Shown here piece by piece: positions 34,690-42,612 of a DNA stretch of 64,000 bases; within the stretch, counting starts at the first letter, position 1, and each line of letters starts with the position of its first letter. The notes beneath the pieces are model-generated. The model was not told where the DNA came from. It ran no database searches and was given only the letters and a program-made list of their open reading frames with translations. This stretch comes from Bacteroidales bacterium (lineage in GTDB: Bacteria; Bacteroidota; Bacteroidia; Bacteroidales; UBA932): assembly GCA_017549145.1 (NCBI GenBank), contig JAFYVM010000053.1, positions 34,215-98,214 of the forward strand, in the 5' to 3' direction. A program made the position numbers and the translations under genes.

Positions 34690-37600
34690 TTAGAATTTGA
34701 TCTTTACTCCTGTGGAGAATGTTCGTGACTGAGGTAGCCACATATTGTCGAGTCCCATTTTTGTCGCATCAAGAGTGCTGTTCACTTCTGGGTCAATAAA
34801 TCTATATGGCGATATGAGGAATAGATTGTCTGCCTGGACAAACACTCTCAGGCTTTCCATACCGATTCGCTTTACTATATGTTTCGGCAGCGAGTAACCC
34901 AATGAAACGTTACGACATCTTAGATATGAAGCATCGTGCAGGTAGCGGGTGTTAATGAATTTGGTCGAGTTCCATGTTATGCCATAAATCGCCCTGGGTA
35001 CGGAATAGCTGGTGCCCGGACCTGTCCAGCGCGCCAGTGCCTCAGATTCCTGTGAAGGCCATAGCCCATTGCCAAGTCTAAGCCCTCCAGTCCATGTCTG
35101 ATAGAGTTTATTTCCATAAGAGAACGATAGCAGGAAGCTTAAGTCAAACCCTTTCCAGGTAAACATACTGCTAAGCCCTCCAGTAAATATGGGGTTAGCG
35201 GAACCCACAAATTGGCTATCATTTACCGTGTCAATATCACCATCCTTGTTGACATCTTCGTAAATGACGTCTCCTGCTCTGACTCCCTGTGCATATTGTT
35301 TTGCCGGAACCTCCTCATCGCTTTGGTAGATACCGATCATCTTAATCATGTAGAAACTTCCAACTTCTTCGCCGACCTTAAGAGCGTGATATGAACCAGA
35401 CGCTAAAATTCCATCATCATCTATCAGCTCTGTGAGTTGATTCTTTACAAATGAGATGTTGAAATTACCTTGCCATCTGAAGTCTCCCGTACTCAAATTG
35501 CTCCCGAGTGTGATTTCTAATCCGTCATTTCTCATTGCTCCGATGTTACAGATCTGATTTGTAAAACCGGAGGTTGCTGAAATAGGCTTGTTGTATAGGA
35601 GGTCTTTAGTGTCTTTCCTATAAATGTCAGTTGTTGCAGTCAGCTTGCCGTCATAGAATGATAAATCGACCCCCAGGTTGTATTGTGATGCCTTTTCCCA
35701 TCTCAGGTCCTCATTGCCTTGGGTGGTGAGTCCTATACCGTTTTCGCCAATATAATTATAGCCTCCGTTAGCAAGCGGCTGCCATGCATAAGCTCCAATG
35801 CCACCTTGGTTTCCTGTCATACCTGCACTTGCCCTGATCTTCATGTTAACTCCAGAATTGTTCCAAAAAGTCTCATTCGACACGTTCCATCCTAAGGAGA
35901 TGGAGGGGAAGAAGCCATATCTGTTTCTTGCAGTAAATTTAGATGAACCATCAGTTCTTGCAGATGCCGTAACCAAGTATCTGTTGCGATAATTCAGATT
36001 GATCCTGGACATGAATGATTGAATACTCCACTTGGATATACTCGTTTTCATGTTTATGTACTCTGCTGCGACAGAGTTTACGACAAAGTCGTCAGAAGGG
36101 AAACCTTGGCCTACTTGTGTCGCTACTGACGATGCGTCCTGCTGGAAGGAGTGGCCCAGCATAGCGTCAAGATGTAGCCCGTTTGCAAACTCCTTTTTGT
36201 AATTAAGAAGATTATCTACGACAATGGAGGTATATACCTTTCTTGCATCTGTGAGCTTTCCGACAGAGTTTCCATACATGTGCTTGGAACCATAATAGAC
36301 ATAGTCCTCAGCATACATGAAATCTCCTCCTGCACTGCTTTTGAGTGTAAGCCCATCCATAAATCTGATTTGTATGAATCCTCTACCTGTAGCTCTATAA
36401 TTCTTGTTATATGCTTTCTGTTCATTAAGAGCTTGCATCAGGTTGTAATGGAGAAGATCGATGTCCTTGACGTTGTATGAACCGTCTTCCTTATATGGCG
36501 TATCCCATGGTCGATGTTCTAGTGCATGAGTCAGCATGGATGTACCCATGTTTCCATTCGGAACGTGGTGGGTGTAGCTGTAGTTTGCATTGAAGTTTAT
36601 GCCACTGCTTAGCCAATTCTTTATTTTTGTTTCGAAATTGGCCCTTATGCCGTATTTCTCTGCCTTGCTGCCAATGATGACACCTTGATTGTGTTTGGCA
36701 TTAGCTGATATGTAATATTTGTTTTTGTCAGATCCGCCGGAGATGGATGCGCTTCCTTTCCATGAGACAGCTGTTCTGAGTACGAGATCTACCCAGCTGA
36801 ATTGCTCCCTGTCCGGATAAGGATTAATAATATGAGCTACGTTTCCTCCGGTTTGTCTGTTGTAATTGTCGATTGCCTCATTCTGTACCTGAAGATATAG
36901 GTCTGCATCAGCAATTTTAAGTTTGTTCAGATTGGGAATATATGATAAGCTGGTACCTGCTTCTGCAGTTACTTTTGGCGCACCCTTTTTTCCTTGTTTA
37001 GTGGTAATGACGATTACTCCATTTGTTGCACGGGAGCCATAGATGGCAGCCGCGGCAGCATCTTTTAGAACCTGGATAGATTCGATGTCATCCGGATTGA
37101 TATCTGTGAGTGCGTTTATTTGCTCTCCGTCCCATCCACCTGCGTCAGATATGGTGTTGCTCAATGGAATGCCATCTATGACATATAATGGCTCATTTCC
37201 AGCTGTAAGAGAGCCGATACCTCGGATGCTGACTCGATTCCTGCTGGACAGACTACCAGATGATGCCTGTATGTTTACTCCTGCAATCCGCCCCTGCAAT
37301 AAGGCTTCTCCCCCGCTGAAGGCTCGTCCTTCGAGACCTTCCATATTATATACACCAATTGCACTTGAGATATCCTTGCGCTGCATCTTGCCGTAGCCGA
37401 CAACAATCGCTTCATCCAGAACATTGTATGCCTTGGATAATTCCTGCTCGATCTCCTCTTCGCCAGATTTTTTAGGTACGATAAGGATTATCTTGCCGGA
37501 AATCTGAGCCTGCATGCCTGTACCCCTTAATAGATTCCTAAGATTCTCTTCGAGACTTAAATCGGAGGTGGACGGCTTGACTCTCTTATTTACATTTAAG

Positions 37601-37746
37601 AGATTTTCGTTGTATGCCACAGTATAGCCGCTTTGATCCTCAATGAGATCAAAGGCTTCTGAAAGTCTGATTTTTTCCTGCGCAGCTAACTTTGTCGTTG
37701 CAAGAAATCCTATTATAAGCCAAAGGCACAAGGTGAACTTCCTCAT
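34690..37746 (-). CDS. SusC-family TonB-dependent transducer with STN domain (second locus)
   Basis: A 1018-residue receptor. After the signal (AAQEK) comes an STN (secretin/TonB N-terminal) domain at about residues 25-95 (IRLSEAFDLIEDQSGYTVAY, LRNLLRGTGMQAQIS). The plug follows with AIVVGYGKMQRKDISSAIG, NRVSIRGIGSL, YVIDGIPLSN and IQVLKDAAAAAIYGSRATNG, then the barrel ending FSTGVKIKF. The usual carboxypeptidase-regulatory-like domain is absent. STN domains pass the ligand-bound state to a FecR anti-sigma factor, and fecR and an ECF sigma gene lie directly upstream on the same strand. Confidence 0.95.
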   Translation of the reverse strand: MRKFTLCLWLIIGFLATTKLAAQEKIRLSEAFDLIEDQSGYTVAYNENLLNVNKRVKPSTSDLSLEENLRNLLRGTGMQAQISGKIILIVPKKSGEEEIEQELSKAYNVLDEAIVVGYGKMQRKDISSAIGVYNMEGLEGRAFSGGEALLQGRIAGVNIQASSGSLSSRNRVSIRGIGSLTAGNEPLYVIDGIPLSNTISDAGGWDGEQINALTDINPDDIESIQVLKDAAAAAIYGSRATNGVIVITTKQGKKGAPKVTAEAGTSLSYIPNLNKLKIADADLYLQVQNEAIDNYNRQTGGNVAHIINPYPDREQFSWVDLVLRTAVSWKGSASISGGSDKNKYYISANAKHNQGVIIGSKAEKYGIRANFETKIKNWLSSGINFNANYSYTHHVPNGNMGTSMLTHALEHRPWDTPYKEDGSYNVKDIDLLHYNLMQALNEQKAYNKNYRATGRGFIQIRFMDGLTLKSSAGGDFMYAEDYVYYGSKHMYGNSVGKLTDARKVYTSIVVDNLLNYKKEFANGLHLDAMLGHSFQQDASSVATQVGQGFPSDDFVVNSVAAEYINMKTSISKWSIQSFMSRINLNYRNRYLVTASARTDGSSKFTARNRYGFFPSISLGWNVSNETFWNNSGVNMKIRASAGMTGNQGGIGAYAWQPLANGGYNYIGENGIGLTTQGNEDLRWEKASQYNLGVDLSFYDGKLTATTDIYRKDTKDLLYNKPISATSGFTNQICNIGAMRNDGLEITLGSNLSTGDFRWQGNFNISFVKNQLTELIDDDGILASGSYHALKVGEEVGSFYMIKMIGIYQSDEEVPAKQYAQGVRAGDVIYEDVNKDGDIDTVNDSQFVGSANPIFTGGLSSMFTWKGFDLSFLLSFSYGNKLYQTWTGGLRLGNGLWPSQESEALARWTGPGTSYSVPRAIYGITWNSTKFINTRYLHDASYLRCRNVSLGYSLPKHIVKRIGMESLRVFVQADNLFLISPYRFIDPEVNSTLDATKMGLDNMWLPQSRTFSTGVKIKF

Positions 37747-37756
37747 CTGTGTCTAT

Positions 37757-38656
37757 TTACCTTATATATATATTATTGTCTTTGATTTGGTATTGCATAC
37801 CTGGGACAAGTTTGCAGAGTGCATCCATCAGCTCCGTTAAGCTTTCGTCGTTGATGAACTTGGCAGTAAGAATTGCAGAATTATACTTGTCTGTTGTCAG
37901 GTGAATATTAATGTCAAACTTCCTTTCGACGATGTCAAGTGCTTCTTTCAAGGATACTGACTTTAATCTTAAGTCTCCATCTTTCCATGAAACAGCATCT
38001 TCAACGTCAACTTTTCTTACCGTGATCGCCCCAGAATGTTTCTCAATTGTGAGTGCTTGGTCAGGCTCAAGTGTAATCTGTTCTCCCTCTCCATGACATC
38101 TCTCAACGCTGATTATACCATTGCATAATGTGGCGCTTGCAGTAGGGGCTTCGCTATAATTGCTTACATTGAATACTGTGCCATGTGCTGTGACATTGAT
38201 GTCCTTTGTTTTTACGGTGAAAGGATGCCTTTTACTTGATGTCACATAAAATAGAGCTTCTCCTTCCAGAGTCACAGTTCTTTCCTTTTCAAACTTCTCA
38301 GGATATGTCAGGGTTGACCCTGCATTCAGGATTACTTTAGATCCGTCTTCCAGAACAATCTCTTTGATTTCGCCTCGTGATGTATTGATTTCTACCGATG
38401 CAGCGTAGTCAGCATGCTGTTTTTCGAGATAGTGCTGTATTGTAATAGGGCAGATAATCAACAACACGACAATAGCAGCCGCAGCCACTATTGCTCTAAA
38501 TCGAATTGCTTTTCTTCTCTGCTCATGTCTAAGGATATACGTGTTTTCAATCTTCTTCGCTTTAAGCATTACAGCAGCGAAAGCTTTTTCAATTTCGTCT
38601 TTACTTACTTTAGAACCGTCAACAAGATCCCAGCCTTTGAAATTATAAAATGGCAT
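37757..38656 (-). CDS. FecR-family anti-sigma factor
   Basis: A 299-residue protein with a cytosolic N-terminus, one membrane segment near residues 52-72 (AIVAAAAIVVLLIICPITI) and a periplasmic FecR domain: RGEIKEIVLEDGSKVILNAG, ALFYVTSSKRHPFTVKT and VTAHGTVFNV. The C-terminal ~80 residues form a second STN-like unit (LKEALDIVERKFDINIHLTT). It holds the neighbouring ECF sigma factor inactive until the SusC STN domain signals ligand. It sits between the sigma gene and susC. Confidence 0.93.
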   Translation of the reverse strand: MPFYNFKGWDLVDGSKVSKDEIEKAFAAVMLKAKKIENTYILRHEQRRKAIRFRAIVAAAAIVVLLIICPITIQHYLEKQHADYAASVEINTSRGEIKEIVLEDGSKVILNAGSTLTYPEKFEKERTVTLEGEALFYVTSSKRHPFTVKTKDINVTAHGTVFNVSNYSEAPTASATLCNGIISVERCHGEGEQITLEPDQALTIEKHSGAITVRKVDVEDAVSWKDGDLRLKSVSLKEALDIVERKFDINIHLTTDKYNSAILTAKFINDESLTELMDALCKLVPGMQYQIKDNNIYIR

Positions 38657-38712
38657 ATTGCTTTTGATTAGATTCAGTTATGACGAAAAAAACCGGTATA
38701 TCCCCCAATGAT

Positions 38713-39258
38713 TTATATAAAAATTGCAATTGCTGTTGTAATTTTTCGTAATTCCTTCAGAACCAGGTTGAGGTGGTTTTCAACAGTCTTTTTAGTTATA
38801 CCCATAATGTCAGCAATTTCTCCATTGGTTTTACCCTCCATTCGTGACATTACGAACACTTGTCTTCTCTTTGCAGGCAACTTTGAAATGACTGCAGCAA
38901 TTTGAAGCTCTGTTTCTTTTGCGAAGAATTCGTGCTCCGATTGGTATTCTGTTGCTACGTCAGCGGAATTCTCGTCAGTGAGTGGAATTCGGATTTTACG
39001 TACGCGACCAAAGTCAATGGCTGTATTGCGTGTAGTGGTGTAGAGGTACGCTCCGAATGATCTGATTTCGGATAGGATGGATCTTTGTAGCCAGATTTTT
39101 ACGAAAATATTTTGGGCTAAATCCTCTGCGTCTGCGTTATTGTCTATGAAATTCGTCAGAAAAGCCTTCACTTTCGGGTAATAGTACTCAAAAAGGTTTC
39201 TGAAAGCCTTTTCATCGCCTTCAGAAACCTTCTTAAGTATTACTACGTCATTTTTCAT
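38713..39258 (-). CDS. ECF RNA polymerase sigma factor
   Basis: A 181-residue sigma factor. Region 2 contains FRNLFEYYYPKVKAFLTNFI, ADAEDLAQNIFVKIW and SFGAYLYTTTRNTAID. Region 4 contains LPAKRRQVFVMSRMEGKTNG and the helix-turn-helix IADIMGITKKTVENHL. It is of the kind that pairs with FecR proteins to switch on susCD operons. It begins 7 bp after der on the same strand, so some transcription may come from the der promoter. Confidence 0.95.
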   Translation of the reverse strand: MKNDVVILKKVSEGDEKAFRNLFEYYYPKVKAFLTNFIDNNADAEDLAQNIFVKIWLQRSILSEIRSFGAYLYTTTRNTAIDFGRVRKIRIPLTDENSADVATEYQSEHEFFAKETELQIAAVISKLPAKRRQVFVMSRMEGKTNGEIADIMGITKKTVENHLNLVLKELRKITTAIAIFI

Positions 39259-39265
39259 ATAGACT

Positions 39266-40573
39266 TTATTTCTGTCTCAAGAATACGTGTACCGGGCAGC
39301 CGAGGAAATCAAAGTTGCTGCGAAGCTTGTTCTCCAGGAAGCGGCGGTACGGCTCGCGGATGTACTGCGGAAGGTTGCAGAAGAACGCAAACGATGGTGA
39401 GCGTGTAGGGAGCTGAGTCACGTACTTGATCTTGATGTACTTACCCTTCCATGCTGGTGGAGGATAGTTCTCGATCTCAGGAAGCATCACGTCGTTGAGC
39501 TGTGATGTCGAGATCTTACGTGAGTAGTTCTCGTACACATGTGCTGCTGCATCGAGCACATCCATGATTCTCTGCTTGTTGATAACAGATGTGAAGATGA
39601 TTGGAAGGTCGTTGAATGGTGCGAGACGCTCCTTGATAGCCTCGATGTACTGCTTCATGGTGTTAGAGTCCTTCTCCACAGTATCCCATTTGTTTACTAC
39701 CACAACGCATCCCTTCTTATTTCTCTGGATGAGGTTGAAGATTGCCATATCCTGAGATTCGATACCAGTCTGAGCATCCACCATAAGGATACACACATCA
39801 GAGTGCTCGATAGCGCGGATTGATCTCATCACTGAGTAGAACTCAAGGTCCTCATGCACCTTGGTTTTCTTTCTCATACCAGCTGTATCAACGAGCATGA
39901 ACTCGTGACCGAACTTGTTGTATAATGTAGCAATTGAGTCGCGTGTTGTACCTGCGATAGGAGTTACGATGTTTCTCTCCTTACCCAAAAGCGCGTTTGT
40001 AAGCGATGACTTACCAACGTTAGGTTTACCTACGATAGTGAAGTGTGGAAGCTCTGGATGCTCGTCTGTGTCAGGATCCTCAGCTGGAAGTTCCTTGACG
40101 ATGGCATCAAGAAGGTCACCTGTACCACCGCCGTTAGCTGCTGAAATGCTGTAAATCTCTCCGAGTCCAAGTGAATAGAACTGGAAAGCGTCATACATCT
40201 TCTCGCCAGAGTCAATCTTGTTTACTGCAAGGATAACTGGCTTTCCGCTGCGACGAAGGATGTCTGCAATCTCCTCATCATAGTCTGTGATGCCTGTGCC
40301 AGCCTCAACCATAAAGAGAACAACATGTGCCTCCTCGATGGCGAGTACTACCTGTTTGCGGATCTCTTCCTCGAAGATATCATCCGAGTTAGATGTGTAT
40401 CCACCTGTGTCAACCACAGAGAATTCATGTCCGCACCACTCGCATCTGCCGTAGTGTCTGTCGCGGGTTACTCCCGCTGTCTCGTCTACAATCGCCTGAC
40501 GCATTCCCACCAGACGGTTGAAAAGTGTGGACTTACCCACGTTTGGGCGTCCTACAATTGCTAATAAGCTCAT
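39266..40573 (-). CDS. der: ribosome-assembly GTPase Der
   Basis: A 435-residue double-GTPase needed for 50S maturation. First G domain: GRPNVGKST (8-16), DTGG and NKID. Second G domain: GKPNVGKSS near 180, DTAGM and NKWD. The C-terminal KH-like domain includes [20 protein letters not shown]. The segment encoded at 39689-39775 (second G domain, up to VVVVNK) is duplicated exactly at 15367-15453. The ECF sigma gene follows after 7 bp. Confidence 0.97.
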   Translation of the reverse strand: MSLLAIVGRPNVGKSTLFNRLVGMRQAIVDETAGVTRDRHYGRCEWCGHEFSVVDTGGYTSNSDDIFEEEIRKQVVLAIEEAHVVLFMVEAGTGITDYDEEIADILRRSGKPVILAVNKIDSGEKMYDAFQFYSLGLGEIYSISAANGGGTGDLLDAIVKELPAEDPDTDEHPELPHFTIVGKPNVGKSSLTNALLGKERNIVTPIAGTTRDSIATLYNKFGHEFMLVDTAGMRKKTKVHEDLEFYSVMRSIRAIEHSDVCILMVDAQTGIESQDMAIFNLIQRNKKGCVVVVNKWDTVEKDSNTMKQYIEAIKERLAPFNDLPIIFTSVINKQRIMDVLDAAAHVYENYSRKISTSQLNDVMLPEIENYPPPAWKGKYIKIKYVTQLPTRSPSFAFFCNLPQYIREPYRRFLENKLRSNFDFLGCPVHVFLRQK

Positions 40574-40672
40574 AATGAATAAATTAAATAGTTAAAATCC
40601 CGCCTCGCGGCGATAATTGCTCATCCATTTCCTGGATCGATGTTGTTCCCACCTTGTGCGTTGGGTTACTAA

Positions 40673-40726
40673 GCCCCGGAGGGGCCGGTCCGGGTAGGAC
40701 CGATATCCCCCTATAGGGGGTAGGGG
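40673..40726. repeat. three stacked GC-rich hairpins between der and the small membrane protein gene
   Basis: Three adjacent inverted repeats: GCCCC/GGGGC (40673-40685), CGGTCC/GGACCG around GGGTA (40686-40702), and the palindrome CCCCCTATAGGGGG (40707-40720) followed by TAGGGGG. They lie in the 163-bp gap upstream of der on the minus strand. Possible roles are transcription attenuation after the small gene, mRNA processing, or a dispersed GC-rich repeat. The rest of the gap has no recognised feature. Confidence 0.6.
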
Positions 40727-40736
40727 GTTAAGATTA

Positions 40737-40988
40737 TCAGTTGCAGTGGTTGCTACTGCAACTACTGCAACCGCCTCCCTCGCTGCACTCCGGTTTGCCG
40801 TCGGGACCTTTCTTGCCCCAAAGTTTTATTTCGTCTTCTTTCGCGCACTTGATGCCTCTTTTTCGCATCTCTCTATTGTTCTCAATCTCAGTTTCAGGGA
40901 ACTTGCCGTCCTTTCTGAAAATGATATTGAAGCAGAGTCCAAAGACGCAAAGTGCGATAAGAACTAAGACTGCAATGAAAAATTCCAT
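40737..40988 (-). CDS. small membrane protein with Cys-rich tail
   Basis: An 83-residue protein: one N-terminal membrane helix (FFIAVLVLIALCVFGLCFNI), a charged middle (FRKDGKFPETEIENNREMRK), Cys in IKCAKED, and a C-terminal cluster CSEGGGCSSCSSNHCN. I recall similar small Bacteroidetes membrane proteins with a C-terminal Cys cluster, some near redox or Na+-NADH dehydrogenase genes, but cannot name the family. Five clustered Cys and a His suggest metal or Fe-S binding (inference). It is co-directional between prs and der. Confidence 0.7.
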   Translation of the reverse strand: MEFFIAVLVLIALCVFGLCFNIIFRKDGKFPETEIENNREMRKRGIKCAKEDEIKLWGKKGPDGKPECSEGGGCSSCSSNHCN

Positions 40989-41002
40989 AGCAACCTCAAC
41001 AA

Positions 41003-41953
41003 TTAGTTGATGAAGCTAGAGCTGATCTCCTCGTAGTTGTAAACCTTGTTGATGATATCAGCGAACATGTCAGTCATTGAAAGAACAGTAATCTTCTTAG
41101 TGTCCTTCTCTGGATCTGAAGTCAATGGAATAGTATCAGAAACGATAACCTCCTCAAGTGCAGACTCTGCGATTCTCTCGTATGCAGGGCCTGAGAACAC
41201 AGCGTGTGTAGCACATGCACGAACACTTACTGCGCCCATCTCCTTAAGAACATTAGCTGCCTTAGCAAGTGTACCAGCTGTATCGATCATGTCGTCTACG
41301 ATCACAACGTTCTTGCCTTCAACCTCTCCGATAGCAGTGATCGAGCCTACAACGTTAGCCTTCTCACGTGACTTGTGGCAGATGATGACCGGGCACTGGA
41401 GATATCTAGCGTAAGCATTTGCTCTCTTCGCACCACCCATATCTGGAGCAGCGATAGCAAGGTTCTCGATATTCATTGCCTTAAGGTAAGGAAGGAATAC
41501 TGCGCTTGCGTAAAGGTGATCTACTGGAATATCAAAGAATCCCTGAATCTGGTCAGCGTGCAGGTCGCAAGTCATGACGCGGTCGCAACCAGCAGCCTCA
41601 AGCATGTTTGCTACGAGCTTAGCTCCGATAGAAACTCTTGGCTTGTCCTTGCGGTCCTGTCTTGCCCATCCGAAGTATGGCATAACTGCGATAACCTTGT
41701 GAGCAGATGCTCTCTTAGCGGCGTCAATCATAAGAAGGAGCTCGAAAAGGTTGTCTGTTGGAGGGAATGTAGACTGGATGATGAATACAGTTGCTCCACG
41801 TACGCTCTCATTGTAGCATGGTGCAAACTCACCGTCGCTGAAAGTAAGTACGTCAGATTCTCCAACTTTAAGTCCTAACTTCATTGCTACCTTCTCAGCA
41901 AAATCTCTAGATGCTTTGCAGGTAAAAATTTTGATTTTGTGTTCGTCGTGCAT
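41003..41953 (-). CDS. prs: ribose-phosphate pyrophosphokinase
   Basis: A 316-residue enzyme that makes PRPP from ribose-5-phosphate and ATP. Family motifs: GESDVLTFSDGEFAPCYNES, YFGWARQDRKDKPRVSIGAK, the metal-binding MTCDLHADQIQGFFD and the PRPP loop VVIVDDMIDTAGT. Length and motifs match class I enzymes. Its start is 17 bp from the engB stop and the small Cys-rich gene follows after 14 bp, so these are probably one minus-strand operon. Confidence 0.97.
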   Translation of the reverse strand: MHDEHKIKIFTCKASRDFAEKVAMKLGLKVGESDVLTFSDGEFAPCYNESVRGATVFIIQSTFPPTDNLFELLLMIDAAKRASAHKVIAVMPYFGWARQDRKDKPRVSIGAKLVANMLEAAGCDRVMTCDLHADQIQGFFDIPVDHLYASAVFLPYLKAMNIENLAIAAPDMGGAKRANAYARYLQCPVIICHKSREKANVVGSITAIGEVEGKNVVIVDDMIDTAGTLAKAANVLKEMGAVSVRACATHAVFSGPAYERIAESALEEVIVSDTIPLTSDPEKDTKKITVLSMTDMFADIINKVYNYEEISSSFIN

Positions 41954-41970
41954 GGGTATGAGGGTTTAAA

Positions 41971-42582
41971 TTATTTGTTTTCTTCTTTAATGCTTTCGAG
42001 TACTGTCTCGATGTAATCCAGGATTTCCTGTCGTCCAAGGCCGGTCTCGGATGAACTTACGAATGTCGGAGGAAGCTCCTCCCAAAGCTCAAGGATCTGC
42101 TTCTTCATCTTCTCTACCTGAGCTGCAAGAGCATTAGGACCGTTCTTGTCTCCCTTGGTGAAGATGATGGCAAATGGCACCTGGCCCTGGCCTAATTCAA
42201 TAAGAAAGTCCATATCGACCTTGCCAATGTCATGGCGTGAGTCAATAAGGACGAAAAGCATAACCATCTCTTCCGAGAGGTTGATATAATTGCGGATTAC
42301 CTGTTCGAGCTTCTGTTTGCCGGTTGCAGACATCTTTGCGTATCCGTAACCAGGAAGGTCCACGAGATACCACTCTCTGTTGATGAGGAAGTGATTTACC
42401 AGACGGGTCTTACCTGGTTTGCTGGATGTCATCGCAAGTTTTTTGTTGTTACACAACATGTTGATAAGCGACGACTTACCGACGTTGGATCTACCGATAA
42501 AAGCGAACTCAGGGAACTTCTGTTTCGGCTTTTCGGAAATCCTCGTGCTACTACCCGAAAATAATGCTTCTGAAATTTTCAT
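41971..42582 (-). CDS. engB: ribosome-biogenesis GTP-binding protein EngB/YsxC
   Basis: A 203-residue single-domain GTPase. G1 GRSNVGKSS, G3 DLPGYG after TRLVNHFLI, G4 TKGD and the C-terminal FVSSSETGLGRQEIL. It assists 50S subunit assembly. The start is put at ATG 42582: the open frame extends four codons to a TTG, but a TACCTTTG -7 box on the minus strand at 42592-42599 would place transcription start close to this ATG. The GH97 gene lies 31 bp upstream on the same strand. Confidence 0.94.
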   Translation of the reverse strand: MKISEALFSGSSTRISEKPKQKFPEFAFIGRSNVGKSSLINMLCNNKKLAMTSSKPGKTRLVNHFLINREWYLVDLPGYGYAKMSATGKQKLEQVIRNYINLSEEMVMLFVLIDSRHDIGKVDMDFLIELGQGQVPFAIIFTKGDKNGPNALAAQVEKMKKQILELWEELPPTFVSSSETGLGRQEILDYIETVLESIKEENK

Positions 42583-42591
42583 AACAGCCGA

Positions 42592-42599
42592 CAAAGGTA
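42592..42599 (-). promoter_or_regulatory. -7 box of engB (TACCTTTG on the minus strand)
   Basis: The plus strand reads CAAAGGTA, the complement of TAnnTTTG, 10 bp upstream of the chosen engB ATG. It supports an almost leaderless engB-prs transcript separate from GH97. No clear -33 element identified. Confidence 0.45.
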
Positions 42600-42612
42600 G
42601 AAAATCTAATCG

